64,000 nucleotides of DNA, taken from Pseudonocardia sp. TRM90224 (GTDB lineage: Bacteria > Actinomycetota > Actinomycetes > Mycobacteriales > Pseudonocardiaceae). The DNA lies in NCBI RefSeq assembly GCF_021245725.1, contig NZ_JAJGSX010000005.1, forward strand, positions 186,001 to 250,000, written 5' to 3'. The notes under the pieces are model-generated. The model was not told where the DNA came from. It saw only the letters and a list, made by a program, of their open reading frames with translations, and did not search any database. Both the position numbers and the translations under genes were made by a program. Positions 16,671 to 27,306 of this stretch are shown in pieces. Position 1 is the first letter of the stretch, and each line of letters opens with the position of its first letter.

Positions 16671-17595
16671 GCTCGACGCCGCCGGGATCACCGGCACCGA
16701 GCTGCGTGCTGCCTATCTCACCTGCCGTGAGCTGAACGCGCGCCACGGGCGCACCTACTTCCTGGCCACCCGCATGCTGCCGCCGGCCACCCGACCGGCC
16801 GTGCACGCCCTCTACGGCTTCGCCCGGTTCGCCGACGAGATCGTCGACGACCTCGCCGACAGCCGTCCCACGGTGGAGAAGGCGGAACGGCTCGCCGCGC
16901 TCGCGAGACAGCTCGAGGCGGCGCTCGCAGGCGGGTCCGCGGCGCACCCGGTGCTCGCCGCCGTCAGCGACACCGCCGACCGGTACGACATCGACCACAA
17001 GCACTTCACCGACTTCATGACGTCGATGCAGATGGACACGCGGATCGGCGAGTACGCGACGTTCGACGACCTCGGGGTGTACATGCACGGCTCCGCGGCC
17101 GCGATCGGGCTGCAGATGCTGCCCGTGCTGGGCACGACGGGGCCGCTGGCGGACGCCGAGGCCCCGGCTGCGGCGCTGGGGGTGGCGTTCCAGCTCACCA
17201 ACTTCCTCCGCGACGTCGGCGAGGACCTCGACCGCGGCCGCCTGTACCTGCCGACCGAGGAACTCGCCGCGTTCGGCGTCGACCGCGAGCTGCTGCTGGA
17301 CTGCCGCAAGGCGCGCCGGACCGACCAGCGGGTGCGCCGGGCGCTCACGCACCTCGTCGCGCACACGCGCGCCGTCTACCGCAGGGCGGAGCCGGGCATC
17401 GCCCTGCTCGCGCCGACGTCACGCTCGTGCGTCCGGTGCGCCTACACGCTCTACAAGGGCATCCTCGACGAGATCGAGGCCGCGGGCTACGACGTGCTCA
17501 GCAGGCGCGTGGCGGTGCCGCTGCGCCGCAGGGCCGCGGTGGCCCTCCCCCGGTTCGCCGCGGCCCTGGTGGCGCGACGGCGAGCCCGCCCGTAG
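16648..17595 (+). CDS. crtB: Phytoene synthase
   Basis: 315 residues. Squalene/phytoene synthase motifs: first Asp-rich DEIVDD (about 63-68) in [14 protein letters not shown], and second [21 protein letters not shown] (split by loop), plus YCRKAR-like DCRKARRTD. It joins two geranylgeranyl diphosphates head to head to phytoene. GTG 16648 lies inside the preceding mannosyltransferase tail, indicating coupled translation. The operon therefore holds synthase, condensing enzyme and desaturase, but no cyclase, so a linear product is expected unless further genes lie elsewhere. Confidence 0.9.
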   Translation: MPSSAPAELDAAGITGTELRAAYLTCRELNARHGRTYFLATRMLPPATRPAVHALYGFARFADEIVDDLADSRPTVEKAERLAALARQLEAALAGGSAAHPVLAAVSDTADRYDIDHKHFTDFMTSMQMDTRIGEYATFDDLGVYMHGSAAAIGLQMLPVLGTTGPLADAEAPAAALGVAFQLTNFLRDVGEDLDRGRLYLPTEELAAFGVDRELLLDCRKARRTDQRVRRALTHLVAHTRAVYRRAEPGIALLAPTSRSCVRCAYTLYKGILDEIEAAGYDVLSRRVAVPLRRRAAVALPRFAAALVARRRARP

Positions 17596-17605
17596 ACCGC
17601 CCCCG

Positions 17606-17674
17606 AAGTTCCCCACCGTTTTGGGTGGATGCGCGCCAGAACGGCGCGCATGTGCCCAAAACGGTGGGGAAGTT
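17606..17674. repeat. Family B palindrome, copy B1
   Basis: Outer arms TTCCCCACCGTTTTGGG (17609-17625) and CCCAAAACGGTGGGGAA (17655-17671), inner stem ATGCGCGCC (17629-17637) with GGCGCGCAT (17643-17651), AGAAC loop. Occupies the convergent gap between crtB and the Rv2175c-like gene. Bidirectional terminator is the likely role. Confidence 0.85.
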
Positions 17675-17695
17675 GCGGCTCGCGGACCGGTCGGG

Positions 17696-18049
17696 TCAGA
17701 AGGCCATCGCCTGCGCGCGGCGCTTGACCTCGCGGTGGCGGCCGGCGCGCAGCGACGCAACGGGCGTTCCCGGCAGCGAGTCGTCCTCCGCGAAGAGCCA
17801 GCGCAGGATGTCGGAGTCGGAGTAGCCCCCGTCGCGGAGCACCGTGATGGTGCCCGGGAGACCCTTGACGACGGTGTCGCCGTCGAGGAAGTCGGTCGGC
17901 ACCACGGCGCCGCCGTCGCGACGGAAAGAGAGCAGTTGCCCGTCGCGCACGAGCTGGTGCACGCGGGTGACCGGGATGGCAAGCAGCTGGGCGACCTCCG
18001 CGACCGGCATCGTTGCCACGTCGTCGGACACCACGAACACGTCGTTCAC
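17696..18049 (-). CDS. Rv2175c-like DNA-binding protein
   Basis: 117 residues from GTG 18049. A winged-helix/MerR-like helix-turn-helix is visible at about 14-45 (MPVAEVAQLLAIPVTRVHQL, then VRDGQLLSFRRDGG), followed by LDGDTVVKGLPGTITVLRDG and a C-terminal SDSDILRWLF segment, matching Rv2175c. In M. tuberculosis this protein binds DNA and is phosphorylated by PknL, encoded divergently exactly as here. The target genes are unknown. ATG 18091 is an alternative start. Confidence 0.85.
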   Translation of the reverse strand: MNDVFVVSDDVATMPVAEVAQLLAIPVTRVHQLVRDGQLLSFRRDGGAVVPTDFLDGDTVVKGLPGTITVLRDGGYSDSDILRWLFAEDDSLPGTPVASLRAGRHREVKRRAQAMAF

Positions 18050-18117
18050 AGGCGGACACGATGCCACAGGTGAGTGCGTCAGGGGCAGCATCCGGTCGGG
18101 CGGTACCGTCTTCGAGT

Positions 18118-19848
18118 GTGAACGCTCCTCCGGCCGCAAGCGCGCTGCTCGATGCGCGGTACCGGCTGGGGCCCGTGATCGCGCGCGGTGGGATGTCGAT
18201 CGTCTACCGGGGCACCGACACCCGGCTCGATCGCCCGGTCGCGATCAAGGTGATGGATCCGCGGATGGCGGCCGACCCCGCGTTCCGCATGCGCTTCGAG
18301 CGGGAGGCGCGTTCGGCAGCCCGCATCGACCACCCCGCCGTCGTCGACGTGCACGACCAGGGCGACGACATCGGCCCCGACGGGCCGGTGCTGTTCCTGG
18401 TGATGGAGCTGGTCGAGGGTGCGACGCTGCGCAACGTGCTGCGTGACCGGGGGCCGCTCGGCGTGCCCGCCGCGCTCGCCGTCATGGAGCCGGTGCTGGC
18501 CGGGCTCGCCGAGGCGCACCGGCTCGGGCTCGTGCACCGCGACGTCAAGCCGGAGAACGTGCTGATCAGCGAGAACCACGAGGTCAAGGTCGCCGACTTC
18601 GGGCTCGCCACGGCCGCGGCGCAGGCCGGCGCCAGCCACGCCGGCATGATCATGGGCACGGTGGCGTACCTCTCGCCGGAGCAGGTGGCGACGGGCAACG
18701 CCGACCCGCGCAGCGACGTCTACGCCGCCGGCGTGCTGCTCTACGAGCTGCTGACCGGCACCCCGCCCTACACCGGCGACACGGCGATCTCGGTCGCGTA
18801 CCGGCACGTGAACAACGACATGCCGGCGCCGTCGCTGATCGCGGGTGACGTGCCGCCGGAGCTCGACCGGTTCGTGTTGCGCGCGACGAGTCGCGACCCC
18901 GCGGCCCGGCCGGCGGACGCCGCCGCGATGCTCGCCGAGCTGCGGCAGGTCGCCCAGCTGCTGGAGGTACCGCGGGTGCCGCCGCCGGTGCCGCCACGGC
19001 GGCCGCTGGAGGAGCAGGACACGATGCCCGGGGTCGCGGTGCACCCCGCCGCGCCGCCGGGACGGACCGGCACACGGATGATGGAACGGCCCGACGTCGA
19101 GGAGGTCGAGCACGCGCCGCACCTGCGGGCACGGCTGCGCAGCAGGCGGGTGTTCGCGCTGTGGATCGCGCTCGTGCTGGTCGTCGCGCTGCTGGTCGGG
19201 GTGACGGCCTGGTATCTCGGCAGCGGGCGCTGGACGGCGATGCCGTCGGTGGTCGGGCTGGAGCGGGAGGCGGCCCTGCAGCTGATCGCCGACGCCAACC
19301 TGGTCGCGACGATCACCGAGACCCCCGACGACGGCATCGCGGAAGGGGTCGTGGCCGCCGCGAACCCGCAGCCGGAGGCGCAGCTCCTGCGTGGGGCGTC
19401 GGTGGCCCTCACGGTGTCGACCGGACGCCCCACGGTGCCCGACATCGCGCCGGGAACGCCCTTTGCGGCCGCTGAGAAGGCGATCCGCGAGGCGAAGCTC
19501 AGCCCGGAGCGCGGCGAGAAGCGCGACCGGGAGTACAGCGCCACCGTCGCGGAAGGCGCCGTGGTCCGCACAGATCCGCCGGCGGGGTCGAAGCTGCCGG
19601 TCGGCGGGACCGTCACGATCATCACGAGCCGCGGCGCGCCGCCGGACGAGATCGAGGTGCCCGACGTGGTCGGCTCCTCGTTCGACGACGCCGAGCGGGA
19701 GCTCGAACGGCTCGGGCTCAAGGCGGAGCGGGTGTCGACCATCTTCGGCGGCATCTTCGGCGGCGGCGGCAACAGGGTCCGCGACCAGAACCCCTCCGAG
19801 GGCGAAGAGGTCGAACCCGGCACCACCGTCACCCTCGTCGTCGGCTGA
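18118..19848 (+). CDS. pknL: Serine/threonine protein kinase PknL with three PASTA domains
   Basis: 576 residues. Kinase domain: Gly loop IARGGMSIVYRG, Lys 44 in VAIK, HRDVKPEN (140-147), DFGLA (160-164) and SPEQV. A membrane helix near residue 350 (LWIALVLVVALLVGVTAWYL) is followed by three PASTA repeats (MPSVVGLEREAALQLI, VPDIAPGTPFAAAEKAI, VPDVVGSSFDDAERELERLG) that would sense cell-wall fragments outside. GTG 18118 follows TACCGT (18104-18109) by 8 bases, fitting a leaderless start. All kinase residues are present, so activity is expected; the divergent Rv2175c homologue is a likely substrate. Confidence 0.93.
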   Translation: MNAPPAASALLDARYRLGPVIARGGMSIVYRGTDTRLDRPVAIKVMDPRMAADPAFRMRFEREARSAARIDHPAVVDVHDQGDDIGPDGPVLFLVMELVEGATLRNVLRDRGPLGVPAALAVMEPVLAGLAEAHRLGLVHRDVKPENVLISENHEVKVADFGLATAAAQAGASHAGMIMGTVAYLSPEQVATGNADPRSDVYAAGVLLYELLTGTPPYTGDTAISVAYRHVNNDMPAPSLIAGDVPPELDRFVLRATSRDPAARPADAAAMLAELRQVAQLLEVPRVPPPVPPRRPLEEQDTMPGVAVHPAAPPGRTGTRMMERPDVEEVEHAPHLRARLRSRRVFALWIALVLVVALLVGVTAWYLGSGRWTAMPSVVGLEREAALQLIADANLVATITETPDDGIAEGVVAAANPQPEAQLLRGASVALTVSTGRPTVPDIAPGTPFAAAEKAIREAKLSPERGEKRDREYSATVAEGAVVRTDPPAGSKLPVGGTVTIITSRGAPPDEIEVPDVVGSSFDDAERELERLGLKAERVSTIFGGIFGGGGNRVRDQNPSEGEEVEPGTTVTLVVG

Positions 19849-19853
19849 CGCCG

Positions 19854-19922
19854 AACTTCCCCACCGTTTTGTCTACTTGCGCGCTCAGCAGGCGCGCAGG
19901 TGCACAAAACGGTGGGGAAGTT
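19854..19922. repeat. Family B palindrome, copy B2
   Basis: Arms AACTTCCCCACCGTTTTGT (19854-19872) and the complement at 19904-19922, with inner TGCGCGC/GCGCGCA pairing. Lies between the convergent pknL and aroG genes, beginning 6 bases after the pknL stop. Confidence 0.85.
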
Positions 19923-19931
19923 GGGGCTCCG

Positions 19932-21843
<1,912 letters not shown>

Positions 21844-21953
21844 GAAGGCGAGGCTATCTCGCCCGGCCTGTCGCGCTTGACAGCGGGAGATGCCGATCTT
21901 AGCGTCCGAGCACCCCAGGGCCCGCCGCTCTCGGGCCTGCACCGGGGGGTGGC

Positions 21954-22829
21954 ATGGGCGGTAGGCCGCGTGAGACACGGATCGCGTACCTGCTGCTCGC
22001 GCCCAGCCTGTTCGGCGTCGCCGTGTTCCTGGTGCTCCCGATCCTCGTGGTGATCGGGCTGGGCATGCAGCGGTGGGACCTGATCGGGCCGCGGACGTTC
22101 GTCGGCTTCGACAACGTCGTCGCTGTCGCCGAGGACGGCCGTTTCGCGCGATCATTGCTGGTCACGGCGGTGTTCGTGGCCGTCGTCATCCCGGCGCAGA
22201 CGGTGCTGGGGCTCGGTGCGGCGCTGCTGCTCAACCGCGGCCTGCGCGGCTCGACGTTCTTCAGGGTGCTCTACGTGCTGCCGTGGATCTGCGCGCCGCT
22301 GGTGATCGGTGTGGTGTGGCGGTGGATCCTCGCGCCGACCGACGGGGCGCTGAACGCGCTGCTCGGGAGGCGGGTCGAGTGGCTGGCCGATCCCGCGCTC
22401 GCGCTGCCGTCGGTCGCGGCGGTGTCGGTGTGGACGCAGGTGGGGTACGTCGCGCTGTTCTTCGTCGCGGGCCTGCGCGCGATCCCGCCTTCCGTGCACG
22501 AGGCCGCCGTGCTGGACGGCGCCGGCCCGTGGCAGACGTTCCGCCGGATCACCCTCCCGCTGTTGCGCCCGACGCTGTTCTTCGTGCTGGTGACGGGCGT
22601 GATCTCGGCGTTCCAGACGTTCGACTCCGTCTACGCGCTCACACCCAAGGGTGGCCCGCAGGGCGTCACCGACGTCGTGGCGGGCCGGATCTACTTCGAG
22701 GCCTTCGAGTCGCGGGCGGTCGGGCAGGCCGCGGTGATGGCCGTCGTGCTGTTCGTCCTGCTGGTGGTCGTCACCGTCGCTCAGCAGCGGTGGTTCTCCC
22801 GCCGCACGACCTACGACCTCTCGACGTGA
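21954..22829 (+). CDS. ABC sugar transporter permease, MalF/UgpA type
   Basis: 291 residues, six membrane helices. The EAA loop is visible as VHEAAVLDGAGPWQTFRRIT (EAA---G motif) for docking to the ATPase. N-terminus starts IAYLLLAPSLFGVAVFLVLP, a standard sugar-permease opening. A G-rich ribosome site (GGGGGG) lies 5-10 bases before ATG 21954. First gene of a permease-permease-binding protein unit. Substrate unknown; probably a carbohydrate. Confidence 0.9.
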   Translation: MGGRPRETRIAYLLLAPSLFGVAVFLVLPILVVIGLGMQRWDLIGPRTFVGFDNVVAVAEDGRFARSLLVTAVFVAVVIPAQTVLGLGAALLLNRGLRGSTFFRVLYVLPWICAPLVIGVVWRWILAPTDGALNALLGRRVEWLADPALALPSVAAVSVWTQVGYVALFFVAGLRAIPPSVHEAAVLDGAGPWQTFRRITLPLLRPTLFFVLVTGVISAFQTFDSVYALTPKGGPQGVTDVVAGRIYFEAFESRAVGQAAVMAVVLFVLLVVVTVAQQRWFSRRTTYDLST

Positions 22830-23656
22830 CGCGCTCCAGCGTCCTGCGCGACGCCGCGACCTACCTGGCGCTGGGCGCCGGAGCGCTGCTGACGCTCGCG
22901 CCGTTCCTGCTGAGCCTGATGACGGCCGTCAAGTCGCCGCTGCAGTTCGCGTCGCAGCCGACGCTGCAGCCGCCGAACCCGGTGACCGGCGAGAACTTCG
23001 TGGAGCTCTTCGGCTCGCGGTTCGGGTTCGTCACGCCGATCGTCGTGACCGCGCAGGTCGTCGCGGTGATCCTGGTGGGGCAGCTGGTGTTCTCGGTCTT
23101 CGCCGCGTACGCCTTCGCCCGGCTGCGCTTCCCAGGGCGCGACGCCCTGTTCTGGGTGTACCTCGCGACGCTGATGGTGCCGCAGGCCGTCACGATCATC
23201 CCGCTGTACTCGATGATGGCGGACCTCGGATTGCGCAACACGTTCTGGGGCCTCGTGCTCCCCCAGCTGTTCGGCTCGCCGTACGCGATCTTCCTGCTGC
23301 GCGAGTACTTCCGCGGCATCCCCGGCGACCTGCTCGACGCCGCGAAGCTCGACGGGGCCGGCACGCTGCGCATCCTGCGCCACGTCGTCGTGCCGGTGAG
23401 CCGACCGATCCTCGCGACGCTCACCGTGATCACCGTCGTCACGCACTGGAACAACTTCCTGTGGCCGCTGGTGATCACCACCGGCCCGCAGTGGCAGGTC
23501 ATCACGGTCGCGACCGCGGGCCTCCAGTCGCAGTACAACGGCAACTGGACGATCGTCATGGCTGCGACGACGGTGGCGATCCTGCCGCTGCTCGTGCTGT
23601 TCCTGGTCTTCCAGCGGCACGTCATCCGCTCGATCACGATCACCGGCTTCCGATGA
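22826..23656 (+). CDS. ABC sugar transporter permease, MalG/UgpE type
   Basis: 276 residues with six membrane helices. EAA loop LLDAAKLDGAGTLRILRHVV, preceded by IFLLREYFRGIPGDL as usual for MalG-type subunits. GTG 22826 overlaps the partner permease stop (GTGA), indicating coupled synthesis of the heterodimer. Confidence 0.9.
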   Translation: MTRSSVLRDAATYLALGAGALLTLAPFLLSLMTAVKSPLQFASQPTLQPPNPVTGENFVELFGSRFGFVTPIVVTAQVVAVILVGQLVFSVFAAYAFARLRFPGRDALFWVYLATLMVPQAVTIIPLYSMMADLGLRNTFWGLVLPQLFGSPYAIFLLREYFRGIPGDLLDAAKLDGAGTLRILRHVVVPVSRPILATLTVITVVTHWNNFLWPLVITTGPQWQVITVATAGLQSQYNGNWTIVMAATTVAILPLLVLFLVFQRHVIRSITITGFR

Positions 23657-23666
23657 GGAGTACCTG

Positions 23667-24986
23667 ATGCGACTCAGAACCGTGGCCGCGGCGGCCATCG
23701 CCGCGCTGGCGCTTGCCGCGTGCTCGCCGGCCGCGCCGCCGTCCACGCCGTCCGACGGCAGCGGCACGACCACCGTCTCGCTGCGCCTCTGGGACAAGCA
23801 GGTCGCGGCGGCGTACGAGAAGTCGTTCGCCGAGTTCAGCAAGCAGAACCCGGACATCAAGGTCGAGATGACCGTCGTGCCGTTCGCCGACTACTTCACC
23901 GGCCTGCGGCTCGACGTCGCCAGCGGCACCGCCGCCGACGTGTACTGGATCAATTCCTCGGAGTTCGGGGCGCTCGCCGATGGCGGCAAGTTGATCGACG
24001 TCGGCAAGGAGCTCGCCGGCGACGTCGGCGGCTGGGTGCCGGCCGCGGTCGAGCAGTACACCCGCGCCGGCACGCTCTGGGGCGTCCCGGTGCTGACCGA
24101 CGGACGGATCGCCGTCTACTACAACAAGGCGATGGTCGCCGCGGCCGGCGTCGACCCGACCGCGCTGACGTGGAACCCGACCGACCCGGCGGCCGACACG
24201 TTCCTGCCGGCGGCGAAGAAGCTCACGCGCGACTCCACGGGTCGCACCGCCGACCAGCCGGGCTTCGACCCGGGGTCGGTCACCCAGTACGGCTTCAACG
24301 CCGGGCGCGACCTGCAGGCGATCTTCTACAACTTCGTCGGGTCGAACGGCGGGCGCTTCCAGGCGCCCGACGACACGTTCGCGTTCGCGAACCCGCAGTC
24401 GCAGCAGGCGTTCCAGTACATGGTGGACCTGATCAACACCCACCACGTCGCGCCGTCGGCCGCCGACACGAACGACAACCCGGACTTCAGCCGCGACCAG
24501 TTCCTGCAGGGCAAGATGGCGCTCTTCCAGTCCGGTACCTACAACCTCAAGAACGTCGCCGACGGCGCGACGTTCGAGTGGGGCATCGCGCCGATGCTCG
24601 CCGGGCCCGCCGGCCGGGTCAGCGTCGTGAACAGCGTCATCGCCGCAGGCAACGCCGACAGCCCGCGCCGCGACGCCGTGCTGAAGGTGCTGCGCTGGCT
24701 CGGCTCGGAGCAGGGCGCCTCGGCCGTGGGCGCGGAGGGATCGGCGCTACCGGCCGTCACGGCCGCGCAGAAGGGCTACTTCGACTACTGGGCCGGCATG
24801 GGCGTCGACACCCGGTTCTTCGGCGCCGACGGCGGCTCGGCGAGCATCCCGGCGCCCAGCGGGCCGAAGTTCGGGGCCGGGGCGACGGCCTACGAGCCGA
24901 TCTTCAAGGAGATGTTCGCGGGCCGGACGCCGGTGGCCGAGGCGCTGCAGAAGGCGCAGGAGGCCGGGAACGCCGCGCTGCGCTGA
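23667..24986 (+). CDS. Extracellular sugar-binding lipoprotein (family 1 SBP)
   Basis: 439 residues. Signal peptide with lipobox LAAC (Cys about 18), then the binding-protein fold: LRLWDKQVAAAYEKSFAEF, WGVPVLTDGRIAVYYNKAMV and GTYNLKNVADGATFEWGIAP are typical family 1 segments. GAGGAG lies just upstream of ATG 23667. No ATP-binding subunit is encoded nearby, so the importer probably borrows a shared MsiK-type ATPase, as actinobacterial sugar transporters often do. It ends at a family A palindrome. Confidence 0.9.
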   Translation: MRLRTVAAAAIAALALAACSPAAPPSTPSDGSGTTTVSLRLWDKQVAAAYEKSFAEFSKQNPDIKVEMTVVPFADYFTGLRLDVASGTAADVYWINSSEFGALADGGKLIDVGKELAGDVGGWVPAAVEQYTRAGTLWGVPVLTDGRIAVYYNKAMVAAAGVDPTALTWNPTDPAADTFLPAAKKLTRDSTGRTADQPGFDPGSVTQYGFNAGRDLQAIFYNFVGSNGGRFQAPDDTFAFANPQSQQAFQYMVDLINTHHVAPSAADTNDNPDFSRDQFLQGKMALFQSGTYNLKNVADGATFEWGIAPMLAGPAGRVSVVNSVIAAGNADSPRRDAVLKVLRWLGSEQGASAVGAEGSALPAVTAAQKGYFDYWAGMGVDTRFFGADGGSASIPAPSGPKFGAGATAYEPIFKEMFAGRTPVAEALQKAQEAGNAALR

Positions 24987-25015
24987 CGAGGCGCACTGCG
25001 AGGGGGGCCCGACGC

Positions 25016-25074
25016 GAGGGCAGGAAAGCCACTTTCAGGCCCTGTGAGGGCAGGAAAGTGGCTTTCCTGCCCTC
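25016..25074. repeat. Family A palindrome, copy A5
   Basis: Two opposed arms, GAGGGCAGGAAAGCCACTTT on the left and CTTTCCTGCCCTC ending at 25074 on the right; one CCT is changed to CAG. Convergent gap between the binding protein and the gene at 25098. Confidence 0.8.
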
Positions 25075-25097
25075 ACCGGCTGGCCGCGCGCCGTCGG

Positions 25098-25580
25098 CTA
25101 GTCGTCAGGGTTCGAGCAGCCGAGGATGCCGCAGTTCTGCTTCTTGGTCGTCTTCGGCGCCGAGGTGGGCTTCTTCGTCGTGGGTTCCGGCTTCTCCGTG
25201 GTCGGGGCCGGAGGTTTGGTGGTCTTCGCGACGGTCGGCGGCGCGGTCGTCTTCTTGGCCGCCGGCGGGACGGGCTTCTTGGTCCCCTGCGCAGGCTTCG
25301 TCGGGGCCGTGGAGCTCTCCTCCGTCGGCTCCGGCGTCGTCGTCGGGAGCGGGCCGAGCGCACGCGCGACCGCGGCCGGGTCGGGCAGCGGGGGCTCGGC
25401 CGGCTTGTTCAGGGCCCCGGCCCAGGCGGTCACCGCGGTGATCACCACGACGACCACGACACTCAGCCCGATCCACGGCGCGAGCGTGCGCACGTAGCTC
25501 GGGCTCGGCGGCTCCGGCACGCGGACGTGTTGGATCGCGGTCGTGGGAGCGTCGATGGACCGATCGGGACTTCCAGGCAC
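25098..25580 (-). CDS. Membrane-anchored Pro/Thr/Lys-rich protein of unknown function
   Basis: 160 residues, no family recognised. A short cytoplasmic N-terminus, one membrane helix (about 36-56, IGLSVVVVVVITAVTAWAG) and an external tail of about 100 residues rich in Pro, Thr and Lys (AKKTTAPPTVAKTTKPPAPT). The last 14 residues hold two Cys (NCGILGCSNPDD), which could form a disulfide knob outside. The tail resembles a wall-spanning stalk, possibly a surface for mannosylation, but this is inference. Confidence 0.7.
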   Translation of the reverse strand: MPGSPDRSIDAPTTAIQHVRVPEPPSPSYVRTLAPWIGLSVVVVVVITAVTAWAGALNKPAEPPLPDPAAVARALGPLPTTTPEPTEESSTAPTKPAQGTKKPVPPAAKKTTAPPTVAKTTKPPAPTTEKPEPTTKKPTSAPKTTKKQNCGILGCSNPDD

Positions 25581-25668
25581 ACCGAGTCATCGAGCGAACC
25601 CCCGCTCGAGTTACGGGCTGCGACCAGATGTTCCTCCATTAGGGCGAAGAAATACCTGATCGTGTGGG

Positions 25669-26406
25669 TCAGCTCACTTTTGCGTGAGGTATGTCGGCGG
25701 GTGGCTGAGCCGGCTTCGCCGCGGCGGCCTTCGCAGCGCGTTCCTTCACTGACGCTGCGTACATGTCGACGTAGGTCTGCCCGCTCAGCTCCATGAGCGC
25801 GTACATGATCTCGTCGGTCATGGAGCGCTCGATGAAGCGGTCGCCCGCCATGCCCTGGTAGCGCGTGAAGTCGAGCGGCTCGCCGATCTTGATGTGCACC
25901 TTGTAGGGGCGCCACATGCGCGAGCCGATCGGGTTGACCCGGTCGGTGCCGATCATCGCGACCGGCACGACGGTCACGTCGGCCTCCAGCGTCATCCGCG
26001 CGACGCCGGTCTTGCCCTTGTACAAGCGGCCGTCGGGGGAACGGGTGCCCTCGGGGTAGATGCCGAGCAGCTTGTCCTCACGCAGCAGCCGGATCGCCGT
26101 CGCCATCGCCTCCTGCGCGGCGTTGCCGCCGGAGCGGTCGACGGGGACCTGCCCGACCCCGGTGAAGAAGATCTTCTTGAAACGGCCGAGGAGGCCCGGC
26201 TGGGTGAAGTACTCGCGCTTGGCCATGAACGTGATCCGCCGCGGCACCATCAGCGGGAGCAGGAACGAGTCGACGACGGCGAGGTGGTTGCTTGCGAGGA
26301 TCGCCCCACCGCGCTCGGGGACGTTGGCGAGACCCTCGATGGTCGGCCTGCAGAACAGCCTCAGCAACGGGCCGAGCAGCACGAACTTGGACCACCAGTA
26401 CAGCAC
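25669..26406 (-). CDS. 1-acyl-glycerol-3-phosphate acyltransferase-like protein (Rv2182c-like)
   Basis: 245 residues from GTG 26406, supported by GGAGGGGG 9 bases upstream. PlsC motifs in order: block I NHLAVVDSF (an H-x4-D), block II region KKIFFTGVGQVPVDRSG, block III IYPEGTRSPDG and block IV VVPVAMIGT. It acylates lysophosphatidic acid or a related lysolipid at the inner membrane. In mycobacteria the syntenic Rv2182c is implicated in lipid remodelling. A charged Ala/Lys-rich tail follows. Divergent from the gene at 26600. Confidence 0.88.
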   Translation of the reverse strand: MLYWWSKFVLLGPLLRLFCRPTIEGLANVPERGGAILASNHLAVVDSFLLPLMVPRRITFMAKREYFTQPGLLGRFKKIFFTGVGQVPVDRSGGNAAQEAMATAIRLLREDKLLGIYPEGTRSPDGRLYKGKTGVARMTLEADVTVVPVAMIGTDRVNPIGSRMWRPYKVHIKIGEPLDFTRYQGMAGDRFIERSMTDEIMYALMELSGQTYVDMYAASVKERAAKAAAAKPAQPPADIPHAKVS

Positions 26407-26599
26407 GTGGACGTGCCCCCTCCAGATCGACCGCGTCAGCCTACGGACGGTGCGCGTGCCGCGACAACGGGCTCGCGGTAACACCACACCCGAGTCCGGG
26501 TACCCACGCAGCAAACGGCGGCTCCTTTTGTCCGCCGGGACGTGTCAGGATGGGTTGCAGGCACCGCCCGGTCACGGGCGGCGGTGGCGAGGAGGCCGT

Positions 26600-27157
26600 G
26601 TGAGTCGCGAACCCGACTTCGACAGCGGCCGCGAGCTCGGAGACGGCACCCCGCCCGATCCGTTCGAAGCGATCGTTGCTGTTTGGCGCAACGAGGGTGA
26701 CGTTCCGCAATGGCCGAAGGACGGCGTCATGCCGCCCGATGCGCCGCCGGACACCCCACCGAAGACGTTGCGGGAGACGCAGCCCGATCCGGCGACCGAC
26801 CCGGTCGACACTGGCGGGACCGCACCGCTGTTCGTCCCACCGCCGACGCCGCGGCAGGGCACCCCGTCCCCCGCCCCGCGGCGGGCGCCGGAGGACGACC
26901 ACTTCGTCCCGCCCGAGCCGCCCCCGCTGCCGAAGCTGGGCCCGCCGGCGCTCGTCGGGATCGTGCTGCTGGTGCTCGGCCTCACGCTCGTGATCTCGCC
27001 GACCTGGCTCGGCATCCCGTCGCCGTACGGCCTGCCGCTGGGCCTCCTCGGCCTCGCTGCGGGCCTGGGCTGGCTGGTGCTGCGCCTGTGGCCCGACGAG
27101 CAGCGCCCCGGCGACGACGACCCCATCGACCCCGACGACGACGGCGCCATCCTCTAG
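26600..27157 (+). CDS. Proline-rich membrane protein of unknown function
   Basis: 185 residues. About 110 residues are acidic and proline-rich (PPDAPPDTPPKTLRETQ, PPEPPPLPKLGPP), then two membrane helices (LVGIVLLVLGLTLVISP and LPLGLLGLAAGLGWLVLRLW), then an acidic tail of nine Asp/Glu among 20. GAGGAGG just upstream of GTG 26600 fixes the start. Position corresponds to small membrane genes in the Rv2181-Rv2183 region. It ends at family A copy A6, convergent to the ROK gene. Confidence 0.75.
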   Translation: MSREPDFDSGRELGDGTPPDPFEAIVAVWRNEGDVPQWPKDGVMPPDAPPDTPPKTLRETQPDPATDPVDTGGTAPLFVPPPTPRQGTPSPAPRRAPEDDHFVPPEPPPLPKLGPPALVGIVLLVLGLTLVISPTWLGIPSPYGLPLGLLGLAAGLGWLVLRLWPDEQRPGDDDPIDPDDDGAIL

Positions 27158-27205
27158 CGCATCAGGGCTCGGCTCTTCGCGGGCAGGACGGGCCGGGAGA
27201 CGCGC

Positions 27206-27264
27206 GAGGGCAGGAAAGCCACTTTCCGGCCCTCACAGGGCAGGAAAGTGGCTTTCCTGCCCTT
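27206..27264. repeat. Family A palindrome, copy A6
   Basis: Same core as copy A1 over about 56 bases (GGGCAGG... to ...CTGCCCT) but without the GCGTGCG-type leading hairpin. In the convergent gap between the membrane protein and the ROK gene. Confidence 0.85.
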
Positions 27265-27306
27265 CCCAGTCGGCTGGTGAAGGGCCTCGCCGCGGGTCTC
27301 GCCCCG

